A program made the position numbers and the translations under genes. A model generated the notes under the pieces. That model did no database searches and was not told where the DNA came from. It saw only the letters and a program-made list of their open reading frames with translations. From Dyella sp. AtDHG13 (lineage in GTDB: Bacteria; Pseudomonadota; Gammaproteobacteria; Xanthomonadales; Rhodanobacteraceae), in the NCBI RefSeq assembly GCF_003201105.1, contig NZ_QICJ01000002.1:248001-312000 (forward strand): a stretch of DNA of 64,000 nucleotides, written 5' to 3'. Below, piece after piece: positions 40,986 to 49,686 of the stretch. Position 1 is the first letter of the stretch, and every line of letters starts with the position of its first letter.

Positions 40986-41099
40986 ATGAAAGCCATGCAC
41001 GACTCTTCGAAACACTCGCCCTTTCGCGGCATGCGTTTGCATGAACACCGGCGACGGCGAATGCCGTGCAAGCCGGCGATTAACGAAAAAACGACCTGA
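40986..41099 (+). CDS. Possible small ORF (37 residues) after wza
   Basis: An ATG at 40986 lies 8 nt after GAGGAG and 11 bp after the wza-like stop. The frame encodes 37 residues that are rich in Arg, His and Lys and ends at a TGA at 41099. The strong ribosome site is the main support. The protein has no recognisable domain and may be a decayed gene start rather than a functional peptide. Confidence 0.35.
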   Translation: MKAMHDSSKHSPFRGMRLHEHRRRRMPCKPAINEKTT

Positions 41100-41341
41100 A
41101 CGACAATGGCCTGAATGAACGCAACCCACGAAACAAAGACTTCATCAAATCATGTTACGTTCGTTGCCGGTAGGAAGAAAAAACGCCTTCTTCGCCACCG
41201 CCCAATCCCAGTCATACGTTCACCTCACGGCGCCGCCGTGACCTGAAGCATCCATTGGAACCCGTTCCCTGGTTGAACGAGTTCAGGCAAGGCCGTACAA
41301 AAAATCAGGGGGCTCATGCAAACCCGCGGGAGGGATCTGCC

Positions 41342-42502
41342 GTGCAGGAGCCTAGCATCCTCGTTGATTGCCTTGTTGCCACGTGCACCACGGCAATCGC
41401 CATGGTGATATTGCGACGTTACGCGATACTGTTCGGACTGGTCGATCATCCGAGCACGCGCAAGCAGCACGTCGGCGACGTTCCGCTGGTGGGCGGCCTC
41501 GCCATCTTCATGGGCGTCACGGTGGGAGCGGCCTGCTACGGGCAGTTTCACTGGTTCGAGAAGTCCATCATCATCACGTCGTTCCTGCTCACATTGATCG
41601 GCGCGCTGGATGATCGCTTCGACCTCAGCGTGCGCGGACGCCTGCTGATCCAGACAGCATCGGTGATCGGCGTCATCGCCATCTCCGGCGTGTACATCCA
41701 CACGCTGGGCAATCTGTTCGGGCACGAAATCAACCTCGACTGGCTGGGCCCGCCGGTGACCATCATCGCCATCATCGGCCTGGTCAACGCGTTCAATATG
41801 ATGGACGGCATCGACGGCCTGGCCGGAAGCCTCGCCCTGGTTTCCATCGCATCCATCGCGCTGTTCTCCGGCACTGGTACCTTGCGCAGCACGCTGATCC
41901 TGCTGATCCTGCTCGGCACCGCGTCCATCCCTTACCTGATGGCCAATCTCGGCATCGTGGGAAACAAGATCTTCCTTGGCGATGCCGGCAGCATGCTCAT
42001 TGGCTATCTGCTTGCGTGGGCGCTGATCCACATGAGCCAATCGCCTCAGGCGCGGTTGACGCCGGTCGACGTGCTCTGGTGCGTCGGGTTGCCGGTGTGC
42101 GACACGCTATCGGTGATGTGCCGCCGCATGAGCCAGGGCAAGTCGCCGTTCAAGCCCGACCGCGGCCACATACATCACATTCTCCTGCGTGCCGGACTCG
42201 GCCCTCGGACCACCCTGATGGTCCTTGTCCTCATGGCGGCGTCCATCGCCGCCACGGGAGCGATCCTCAAGCAGCTGACGCCCTCTTCCGGCGTTCACCT
42301 GACGGCCTTCGTCATCATCATGTTCGCTTATGGCCTGATCGTGACGCGCGTGTGGTTCCGGCAGGAAGCCGTTGCGCAGCGTAAGAACGCGGCCCAGGCG
42401 AAAGCAGCGATCAAGATCCGGCCAAAGACGGTCCACGTCGCGCCGCGCCGCTCGCTGGACGATGGCCGGGCTACATCGTCCATGATGTCCGGCAGGCAGT
42501 AG
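41342..42502 (+). CDS. Polyprenyl-phosphate sugar-1-phosphate transferase (WecA/MraY family)
   Basis: This 386-residue membrane enzyme starts polymer assembly by moving a sugar-1-phosphate, typically GlcNAc-1-P, from UDP to undecaprenyl phosphate. It has about eleven helices and the family's cytoplasmic motifs: LIGALDDRFDL (Mg2+-binding Asp pair), NAFNMMDGIDGLAG, FLGDAGSML and the HIHH box in PDRGHIHHILL. The start is a GTG at 41342 with GGAGGG upstream; an earlier in-frame ATG adds a non-hydrophobic 29 residues. It is the likely initiating transferase of this locus, rather than a GumD-type enzyme. Confidence 0.93.
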   Translation: MQEPSILVDCLVATCTTAIAMVILRRYAILFGLVDHPSTRKQHVGDVPLVGGLAIFMGVTVGAACYGQFHWFEKSIIITSFLLTLIGALDDRFDLSVRGRLLIQTASVIGVIAISGVYIHTLGNLFGHEINLDWLGPPVTIIAIIGLVNAFNMMDGIDGLAGSLALVSIASIALFSGTGTLRSTLILLILLGTASIPYLMANLGIVGNKIFLGDAGSMLIGYLLAWALIHMSQSPQARLTPVDVLWCVGLPVCDTLSVMCRRMSQGKSPFKPDRGHIHHILLRAGLGPRTTLMVLVLMAASIAATGAILKQLTPSSGVHLTAFVIIMFAYGLIVTRVWFRQEAVAQRKNAAQAKAAIKIRPKTVHVAPRRSLDDGRATSSMMSGRQ

Positions 42503-42560
42503 CTCTCCCGTACTGCGGCGTGCAGCAAGACGCGGGGCGTATTCCGCCCCGCCGCCGGAA

Positions 42561-44003
42561 TCACGACGACGGCATGGTTCCGAGGAACTTGATCTCCGCC
42601 GCGTTGGCCACCTTGCGCACACCCGCATCCACGCTGTTGTCGTACTCGAAGGACTGATCCAGCGCCAGCTTCCCTCGCGTGATGCGCATCTGCGCGCTCG
42701 TGCTCAGGAAGGACATCGGCACGGCCTTGGCCAGCGCCGCCGAGCTCAGGCGCGCGACATTGCCGGAGATCACCACCTGATCGATCTTGCGCTTGTCATC
42801 CGGTGATTCGTCTTCGGAGAAATTGATGCAGGAGCCGTAGATGTCCACGAAGACATTGCCGGCGCACACCAGGCCCGTGGCGCCCAGAACGCCGATGGCG
42901 CCCATCTGCGGTTTGATGCCGGTGAACTGATTGCCCGTGATCACGGATTTGATGGCGTTGCGGCTGGTCTTGGAGGCGATGGCGCCCAGGCGTATCGCGT
43001 CGCCGCCGGGGCCCGATCCCGGCGCCCGCTCGAAGATGCACGCACTGACCTGCACGTTGCTCAGCCCGCCCACGGAGATGTCCCAGCGCACGGAGTTGGT
43101 GAAGCGGCAGTTGAGCACCGTGAGGTTGTCCGGTTCGCTGTCGAGCGTCTTCGGCTTGGCGGAGGTGTCGATGCCCCAGTAGCAGTTCTCGAACTGGCAG
43201 TCCCTGACCACCCAGTTATGGATGTTGCCGTTCTTCTGGTGGCCGTTGAAGAACGTGATGCCGGCGGTATTGGTGGAACTGATGTCAATGAACTTGCAGC
43301 GGATGATGAGGATGTCGCGATACACGCTCCAGTCGTGGTCCGGCTCGAAATCGATGCCGCCCACCGAGTGCGAAAGCTGGGCATTGCCGATGTTCCTGAA
43401 GACACAGCTGTCGACGATGAGGTGATCGCAATCGATGATGGACAGCCCGTTGCGGTTGTCCTTCACCACGCCGTCGAACGTGCAGCCGCGCACCAGGACG
43501 CGCTGGTTGTGCCGCTCGGTGCCCCTGAGCGTCCCGGAGCCCACGTACATGCCGTCGCCGCGAAAGCCGCGGAACAGCACACGCTCGACGGTAAGGTCCG
43601 ATGTCGCATTGACGGCCAGCAGGTAGTAGTACTGCGAATAGCCGAACTCATCGACACGGCCATTGAGCTTGAAGTCGTGCAGGTGGATATGGCGCATGTT
43701 GTCCGCCGGGTTGCTGGTGCCGCCGTCCTTGACATAGGTGGCGACCATGAACTCGCAGGCCAGCGAATCATCCAGCGCCTTGAGCTCGCTGGATTCGCCG
43801 TCGCCATACATTTCTAGGTTCGACTTCAGGTTCAGCTGCGTCACCGGATAGACACCGGATGGAATGTAGACGCGCGAACCGGCATCGATGGCCGACTGGA
43901 TGTTCCGCGTGCAGTCGTAACTGCTGTTGCCTTTCTTGATGGCGGCATGCTCGGGCTTCGGGATGAAGTCCAGCACGTTCACGACCTGGGAGGTTGACGA
44001 CAT
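42561..44003 (-). CDS. Right-handed beta-helix protein (pectate lyase/GH28-like superfamily)
   Basis: The 480-residue protein starts with the pectate-lyase-superfamily pattern VVNVLDFIPKPEHAAIKKGNSSYDCTRNIQSAID...RVYIPSGVYPV. A series of beta-helix rungs rich in Asn and Val follows (CTFDGVVKDNRNGLSIIDCDHLIVDSCVFRNIG and similar). This form is common in polysaccharide lyases, hydrolases and phage tailspike depolymerases. No signal peptide is visible. It lies at the downstream end of the polysaccharide operon and converges with the WecA-like gene. A role in trimming or modifying the polymer is likely but not shown. Confidence 0.83.
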   Translation of the reverse strand: MSSTSQVVNVLDFIPKPEHAAIKKGNSSYDCTRNIQSAIDAGSRVYIPSGVYPVTQLNLKSNLEMYGDGESSELKALDDSLACEFMVATYVKDGGTSNPADNMRHIHLHDFKLNGRVDEFGYSQYYYLLAVNATSDLTVERVLFRGFRGDGMYVGSGTLRGTERHNQRVLVRGCTFDGVVKDNRNGLSIIDCDHLIVDSCVFRNIGNAQLSHSVGGIDFEPDHDWSVYRDILIIRCKFIDISSTNTAGITFFNGHQKNGNIHNWVVRDCQFENCYWGIDTSAKPKTLDSEPDNLTVLNCRFTNSVRWDISVGGLSNVQVSACIFERAPGSGPGGDAIRLGAIASKTSRNAIKSVITGNQFTGIKPQMGAIGVLGATGLVCAGNVFVDIYGSCINFSEDESPDDKRKIDQVVISGNVARLSSAALAKAVPMSFLSTSAQMRITRGKLALDQSFEYDNSVDAGVRKVANAAEIKFLGTMPSS

Positions 44004-44075
44004 GGCAGACGCTCCAAGAGGGGCTGATTGGAAATTCGGTGCGGATCTGGAATCGATGGGGCGACTGGTGCGGCG

Positions 44076-45236
44076 TCAGCCATAGCGCCTGACGCGCTCC
44101 GTCTCGCCATGCCCGCATAGCTCCGTGTAGACCGCCAATGTCCGCTCGATCACGATGCGTTCGTCGAAGTAGGTGCGCGCCTTGGCCCGCGCCGCCTCGC
44201 CCAGCCGGCGCGCCAGCGCCGGGTTGTCCACGAGCGTGCGTATGGCCTCAGCGATGGCGTCGCTGTCCCGCACCGGCACGAGCAGGCCGTCGACACCGTC
44301 CGCCACCACTTCGCGGCAACCTGGCACGTCGGTGGTGATCAGCGGCAGGCCACACGCGGCCGCCTCGACCAGGCTTCTCGGCAAGCCCTCGCGATAGCTG
44401 GGCAACACCACGATGTCCACGGCGCTGAACAGCGCCACCATGTCGTCCACGTGGCCAAGCCAGGTCACCAGACCCTCTTCCACCCAGCCGAGAATGGTTT
44501 CTTCGGGAATGGTGGCGGGGTTACCCGGATCGGGCGTGCCCGCGAGGATGGCGTGCACCGCATAGCCTTGCGCGCGCAACTGGCGCAGCGCGGCGATGTA
44601 TTCGCCGATGCCCTTGTCCCACAGCATGCGGCTGGCCAGCAGCACGTGCGTGCTGCCATCACGCAATTTTCGCGGCGACGCCGCGGCATATTTCGCGCAA
44701 TCCACGCCCGATCCACGGATCAGGCGGATATGCGCCGTATCGATGAGATCCGCCTTGCGGAACAGCTTGACGTCATCGGAGTTCTGCAGGATGAGCCGCG
44801 CCTGCTCGCCGCCCAGCGCCAGGCGAAGCAGGCCGCGCACCACCGGGCGCAGCAGCCGGGCCTTGAGCTGGTCGCTGGTGAATACATAGCCCATGCCCGC
44901 CACCGCGTTGATGCGCGCGGCGACGCCCGCCATCTTCGCGGCCAGCGAGCCATACACCGCGCACTTGATGGTGAAGCCGTGCACGACCGTCGGCTGCTCG
45001 CGCCGCAGCAGGCGCACCAGGTACAGCAGGAACGCCGACTCGCGCACCACGTTAAGGCTGCGCCGCTGCATGGGCAGCGGCTCCCAGCGCAAGCCGAGTG
45101 CGCGCAGCTTGGCGCCGTAAGGGCCGGCGGGCGAAATCAGCAGGACGTCATAGCCGGCCCTGCGCAGCGACAACGCCAGCGTCCGACGGAAGTTGTAGAG
45201 ATACCAGTCGGTGTTGGCGAAAAGAATGGCTTTCAT
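44076..45236 (-). CDS. Glycosyltransferase family 4
   Basis: The 386-residue cytoplasmic or membrane-associated GT-B enzyme has an N-terminal acceptor domain (FANTDWYLYNFRRTLALSLRRAGYDVLLISP), VHGFTIKCAVYGSLAAK in the middle, and a C-terminal donor domain with the retaining E-x7-E pattern (LPSYREGLPRSLVEAAACGLPLITTDVPGCREVV). The N-terminal sequence is of the PglA/WbpT-like type that adds N-acetylhexosamines. Donor and linkage are unknown. It is one of four GTs in the operon. Confidence 0.9.
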   Translation of the reverse strand: MKAILFANTDWYLYNFRRTLALSLRRAGYDVLLISPAGPYGAKLRALGLRWEPLPMQRRSLNVVRESAFLLYLVRLLRREQPTVVHGFTIKCAVYGSLAAKMAGVAARINAVAGMGYVFTSDQLKARLLRPVVRGLLRLALGGEQARLILQNSDDVKLFRKADLIDTAHIRLIRGSGVDCAKYAAASPRKLRDGSTHVLLASRMLWDKGIGEYIAALRQLRAQGYAVHAILAGTPDPGNPATIPEETILGWVEEGLVTWLGHVDDMVALFSAVDIVVLPSYREGLPRSLVEAAACGLPLITTDVPGCREVVADGVDGLLVPVRDSDAIAEAIRTLVDNPALARRLGEAARAKARTYFDERIVIERTLAVYTELCGHGETERVRRYG

Positions 45237-45320
45237 GGGCGCACCTCGTGCCCGCCTCCCGGCGTGCAGTTGAAGGCGGCGACCAGCCACGAGTAACGCG
45301 TTGAACGTGGCTTGCCGCCG

Positions 45321-47285
45321 TCACGATGCCCCCTGGTTTTCCTCCAGCCATCCCTGGAACATGAGCACGGTCCACAACTGTCGCTGCCAGTTCCGGCGGC
45401 CGCTCAGGTGCTCTTTCCACTTTTCGCGGATGGGCGCGGGCTCGAAGTAGCCCTCGCGACGCAGCCGCGATTCGTCCAGCAATGCTTCGGCCCAGTCGCG
45501 CAAGGGCCCGCGCAGCCAATCGTCCATCGGCAGGGCAAAGCCCATCTTGGGTCGCTCCACCAGCTCCTTGGGAACGTAGCGATGCAACACCTGCCGGAGG
45601 ATCCACTTGCCCTGGCCTTCGCGAATCTTCAGGTGCAGCGGCATGCGCAAGGCGAACTCGACCACGCGGTGATCGAGCATGGGCACGCGCGTCTCCAGGC
45701 TGTTGGCCATCGCCGAGCGATCCACCTTCACGAGAATGTCGTCCGGCAGATAGCTTTGCGCGTCCATCGCCATCATCCACTGCGCCAGGTCCCCGGTGCG
45801 CGGCCACGCCGCCGGATTGGTCAGCACCGTCGCCGGCTCATGCGCGCCCGCGACGACGCTCGCCGGATCCTGCCAGCAGCTGGCGAGACGCAGCAGATAG
45901 TCCTCGCCGGAGGACAAGGTGAGCACCTCGGACAGCTTGTGCGCCTTGTCGCCCGCCGAAGCGAGATGCCACCGCTGGGGAATGAGCGGCTTGGCGCGCG
46001 CCATCAGGCGATCCCACGCATCGGGCGGCACCGCGCGCAGCACGCCAGCCAGCGCGCGCCGCGAGGACAGCGGCAGTCGCTGCACCTTGCCCCAGGTGGT
46101 GCGGGCCGCGAGATAGCGGTTGTAGCCGCCGAATAATTCGTCGCCGCCATCGCCGCTGAGCGCCACCGTGACGGTTCTGCGCGCCAGCTGGCTGATCAGG
46201 AAGGTAGGTATCTGGGAGCTGTCCGCGAAGGGCTCACAGAAGATCGAGGGCAGCGCAGGGATGACCGCCAGCGCGTCCTCCGGGCGCACGTACAACTCAG
46301 TGTGATCTGTACCCAGATGAGCCGCCACGGCGCGTGCATGGGCCGCCTCGTCGTAGCCGTCTTCGGCGAAACCGATGGTGAACGTCTTGACCGGCCTGCG
46401 ACTGCGCGCCTGCATCAGGGCAACCACCGTGCTGCTGTCGATGCCGCCGCTGAGAAAGGCCCCGAGCGGCACGTCCGAAAGCAGCTGCGTGCCGATGCTC
46501 TCGCTGAGGCGTTGCTCCAGTGCGTCGGTGGCTTCCGCGTCGGACCCATCGAACGGAGCGGCGCCGCCGGAAACCACTGCGTCGTTGTAGCGCCAGTACG
46601 GTCGTTGCTGCGCGTCGCGCCCGTTCCGCAGGCCGATGCGCAGCATGTGTCCCGCACGCAGCTTGAAGAATCCGCTGTAGATGGTATGCGGCGCCGGCAC
46701 GCAGTCGTGGCGAAGGAACAAGGCCAGGGCATTGCGATCGATGGATGCCTTGAACGCAGGATGCGCCCGCAGCGCCTTGAGCTCGGAGCCGAACAACAAG
46801 GTGCCGCCTTGCCAGCCGTAATACAGCGGCTTCTCGCCCATGCGGTCGCGCGCCAGGATCAACTCCCGCCGTTTGCGATCCCACAGTGCGAACGCAAACA
46901 TGCCCACGCAGGAACGCAGGGTTTCCTCGATGCCCCAGGCCACGATGCACGCCACTAGGGTTTCGGTGTCGGAGTGGCCGCGCCATGCCACCGGCACGCC
47001 TTGGGCGGCCAGGCGCTCGCGCAACTCAAGATGGTTGTAGATCTCGCCATTGAACACGGCGACGTAACGTCCGCAGGCGGAATGCATGGGCTGGTGCCCG
47101 GCCTCGGAGAGATCCTGCACGGCCAGGCGACGCTGGGCCAGCGCGATGCCGGCGAACGCATCGTGCCAGCTGCCGCCATCGTCGGGGCCGCGATGCGTCA
47201 GGCGCGCCGACATCGCCTCGACGCGCTCGCGCAGGCCGCCACCGCCGTCGCCACCCAATCGCCAGAAGCCTGCAATGCCGCACAT
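45321..47285 (-). CDS. Asparagine-synthase-like amidotransferase of the polysaccharide locus
   Basis: The 654-residue protein has an N-terminal glutaminase domain (MCGIAGFW, LTHRGPDDGGSW, NGEIYNHLELR) and a C-terminal synthetase domain (FLSGGIDSSTVVALM, SGDGGDELFGGYNRY, ETRVPMLDHRVVEFA). It is about 100 residues longer than the housekeeping AsnB in this window. Relatives in O-antigen loci (WbpS in Pseudomonas aeruginosa) amidate uronic acids, and others occur in exopolysaccharide clusters. Given the neighbouring amino-uronic-acid enzymes, amidation of a sugar carboxylate is the best guess. Its start overlaps the upstream GT stop by one base. Confidence 0.88.
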   Translation of the reverse strand: MCGIAGFWRLGGDGGGGLRERVEAMSARLTHRGPDDGGSWHDAFAGIALAQRRLAVQDLSEAGHQPMHSACGRYVAVFNGEIYNHLELRERLAAQGVPVAWRGHSDTETLVACIVAWGIEETLRSCVGMFAFALWDRKRRELILARDRMGEKPLYYGWQGGTLLFGSELKALRAHPAFKASIDRNALALFLRHDCVPAPHTIYSGFFKLRAGHMLRIGLRNGRDAQQRPYWRYNDAVVSGGAAPFDGSDAEATDALEQRLSESIGTQLLSDVPLGAFLSGGIDSSTVVALMQARSRRPVKTFTIGFAEDGYDEAAHARAVAAHLGTDHTELYVRPEDALAVIPALPSIFCEPFADSSQIPTFLISQLARRTVTVALSGDGGDELFGGYNRYLAARTTWGKVQRLPLSSRRALAGVLRAVPPDAWDRLMARAKPLIPQRWHLASAGDKAHKLSEVLTLSSGEDYLLRLASCWQDPASVVAGAHEPATVLTNPAAWPRTGDLAQWMMAMDAQSYLPDDILVKVDRSAMANSLETRVPMLDHRVVEFALRMPLHLKIREGQGKWILRQVLHRYVPKELVERPKMGFALPMDDWLRGPLRDWAEALLDESRLRREGYFEPAPIREKWKEHLSGRRNWQRQLWTVLMFQGWLEENQGAS

Positions 47286-48370
47286 CAGACACCCCCTGCG
47301 TCGCGAAGCAAGGCCGCCAGCCGGGGCGCCTGCGTTTTGATGCTGTAGTGGTCTTCCACGCACTGCCGCCCTGCCCGCCCCATGCGGCGACGCAGGCGCG
47401 GGTCATCGATCAACCGCTGCAGGCTGCCGCGCCACTCGCTGTCATTGGAGGCCAGGAAGCCGTTCTCGCCATGATTGACGATGTCGATATTGGCGCCCAC
47501 CGAGGAAGCGACCACGGGCAAACCACACGCCATGTACTGCACGATCTTGTAGCCGCATTTGCCGCGCTCCCACGGGCTGTCGCGCAACGGCATGATGCCT
47601 ATGTCCATGCGGGCGATCGCCTCGGCTTCGGTGTCCTCGGACCACGGAACCACTTCGGGCTTGACCTTATCGAAGCCTTCTGCCGCCGCCGGCTGTGCGC
47701 CCACCAGCATCAGGCGGGCGTTGTTCTCCACGCACACCTTTTCAAGCAGCGCGCGATAGTCGAGCACGTAGTTCTCCGTGGCAGGCGAGCCGATCCAGCC
47801 GATCACCGGCCGCTGGTCGCCAGCGTGATCCGTTACGTCGTACCGGCCGTCGTCCACCGCGGTGGGGATGATCTCGATACGTCTTGCGCCCGCACTCGAT
47901 GCGCGCTCGGCCAGGTAGCCATTGCCGACCGTGACGCAATGCGCGCCGCGCATCACCTGGTCGATCTTCCGGCCAAGCAGGCGGCGCACCAACGCGTTCG
48001 AGGAAAGGTCGTAGCGGTGGAAGAGCGCGTCGTCGTAATCCACCACGTAAGGGCGCTTCGTGCTCAGCAGGGCCGACTCGATCCACATCGGCAGATAGGG
48101 AAACAGCTCGCCCTCGATCCAGGTCAGGTCGAACGCCTCGCTTTTCAGCAGCTCGAGCATGCGCCTCCCGCCGTACCACAGGCCGCTGTAGCGGGCGGCC
48201 CTGGCATGGCCGTGGTACAGCGACTCCAGGTACGCATCCGGAAACAAGGAACGCACCTGCACGTCGATGCCGTGCTCCTTCAGCAGCGGAAGGTACTGCA
48301 GGCTCCGCAGCCGCGAGCTGGGCCCGCGCCGCGAATACTTGGAGAACAGCAGTACCTTGATGCGCTTCAT
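47285..48370 (-). CDS. Glycosyltransferase family 4-like
   Basis: The 361-residue protein starts VLLFSKYSRRGPSSRLRSLQYLPLL and has a GT-B C-terminal domain (PVIGWIGSPATENYVLDYRALLEK, then GIMPLRDSPWERGKCGYKIVQYMACGLPVVASSVGAN). The nucleotide-sugar-binding acidic residues are less canonical than in classical GT4, so activity is an inference. The ATG at 48370 overlaps the wzy stop as ATGA, and the stop overlaps the amidotransferase start. A longer reading of the frame overlaps wzy and is rejected. Confidence 0.87.
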   Translation of the reverse strand: MKRIKVLLFSKYSRRGPSSRLRSLQYLPLLKEHGIDVQVRSLFPDAYLESLYHGHARAARYSGLWYGGRRMLELLKSEAFDLTWIEGELFPYLPMWIESALLSTKRPYVVDYDDALFHRYDLSSNALVRRLLGRKIDQVMRGAHCVTVGNGYLAERASSAGARRIEIIPTAVDDGRYDVTDHAGDQRPVIGWIGSPATENYVLDYRALLEKVCVENNARLMLVGAQPAAAEGFDKVKPEVVPWSEDTEAEAIARMDIGIMPLRDSPWERGKCGYKIVQYMACGLPVVASSVGANIDIVNHGENGFLASNDSEWRGSLQRLIDDPRLRRRMGRAGRQCVEDHYSIKTQAPRLAALLRDAGGV

Positions 48371-49686
48371 TTCGGCATCCGTTTCAGGATCATCGGATAG
48401 TCGACGAACATGGCCACCAGCGGAATCACGTACATCCACTGCAGGGAAAAGGCCTCGATGTACGGGTTGGTGTTGGTTCCCAGGAAGGCACACACGAAGC
48501 CGCAGAACATGAACTTGTGCTGCGAGGTCAGCCGGCAGGAAATGGCCAGCTTGATCACCCACGCCGTGTACAGGAAGAAGGGCAACACGTAGATGATGGT
48601 GCCGAGCAAGCCCACCCGATACAGCGTGGCCAGCCATACCAGCTCGTAGCGCCAGGGATGGATCGGGTCGCTGACGTAGTCCACGCCCACGCCATGACCG
48701 GAACCCAGGCCACCGTTGTCGAGTATGCCCGCGTACAGCGACCTGGCCATCTGCGACCGCTCGAAACCGCCGCCGGAGGCGAGCTTGTTGGTGACGGTGT
48801 TGAGGACCACCGACAGGCTGATCTTGGTGTACGACTGCAGGATGAACAGCACCGCCACGATCGCAATGGCCACCGGGATGCCATAGCGCACCGTGCGCGT
48901 CATCACGGACGTCTTCGCGTGACCCACCGTGCGCGACGAGAACAGCCAGCCAAGCACGAAGCCGGACGGTACCGACAGGATCAGCGCGGAGCGGCCGGAG
49001 GTCAGCGCGCAGATGAGCAGCATGGCCAGCAGGCTGAAACGCAGGGATCGATGCTTGATCACTTCCGGCGAGCTGAAGAAGCCGCCGCAGAGAAAGATCA
49101 TGGAGCCGTAGACGTGCATCGTCGCGCCGGAGAAGCCCTCGGCGAGATTGACGTTGGCTCCCTCGAAGAAGAACGAGACAGCAGCCGCGCCGCGCGTCAG
49201 GAACAGATAGAAGAATACCGCCACGCTGGCGCAGCATAGGATGCTCAGGCCAATGAACCAGTCAATCAGCCGCTCCACGCCAAGGTATCGGCAAAGGCCA
49301 TCGGCGATGAAAACCCACGCCAGGGGCGAAAGAATATAGACGGCCGCCACCTGGGCCTGAGCCACCATCGTGGCATGATGCAGTCCGCCGACGACCATGT
49401 AGATGATCGTCACGATGACGCTGTACAGGTACAGCGTCAGCAGGTTCCTGAGCCCCTGCCCCATGCGCATGGCCGGGAACGACAGCAGGCAGCTCAGTCC
49501 GATCATGGCCGCCGTGGGCACGGGCAACGAGTTGGGAATGACCACGGCCAGCAGCAGCAGCACGAAGGCCGAGCCGAGAAAAAGATGCCTTACCGTCAGC
49601 CGATACATGTTCACCATCGGCAGCTGCGACGGCGGTGCGGGCTGCATCGTGTGACGCGTCGTCACGGGGCCTTCTCCGGTGCTCAT
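48367..49686 (-). CDS. Wzy-like O-antigen/exopolysaccharide polymerase
   Basis: This 439-residue inner-membrane protein has about eleven to twelve helices and a large periplasmic loop near residues 320-360 (SGGGFERSQMARSLYAGILDNGGLGSGHGVGVDYV), typical of Wzy/WaaL-fold polymerases. The fragment GLGSGHG resembles the conserved G-x-G-x-G of O-antigen ligase/polymerase proteins. Wzy proteins share little sequence, so the call rests on topology, that loop and the Wzx/Wzc neighbours. It is translationally coupled to genes on both sides. Confidence 0.82.
   Translation of the reverse strand: MSTGEGPVTTRHTMQPAPPSQLPMVNMYRLTVRHLFLGSAFVLLLLAVVIPNSLPVPTAAMIGLSCLLSFPAMRMGQGLRNLLTLYLYSVIVTIIYMVVGGLHHATMVAQAQVAAVYILSPLAWVFIADGLCRYLGVERLIDWFIGLSILCCASVAVFFYLFLTRGAAAVSFFFEGANVNLAEGFSGATMHVYGSMIFLCGGFFSSPEVIKHRSLRFSLLAMLLICALTSGRSALILSVPSGFVLGWLFSSRTVGHAKTSVMTRTVRYGIPVAIAIVAVLFILQSYTKISLSVVLNTVTNKLASGGGFERSQMARSLYAGILDNGGLGSGHGVGVDYVSDPIHPWRYELVWLATLYRVGLLGTIIYVLPFFLYTAWVIKLAISCRLTSQHKFMFCGFVCAFLGTNTNPYIEAFSLQWMYVIPLVAMFVDYPMILKRMPK

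Noticed and set aside
41225-41241. A 7-bp stem-loop before the WecA-like gene as a terminator
   Set aside because: It has no T-tract on either strand and would cut the wza transcript from its likely partner; it may be chance in GC-rich DNA.
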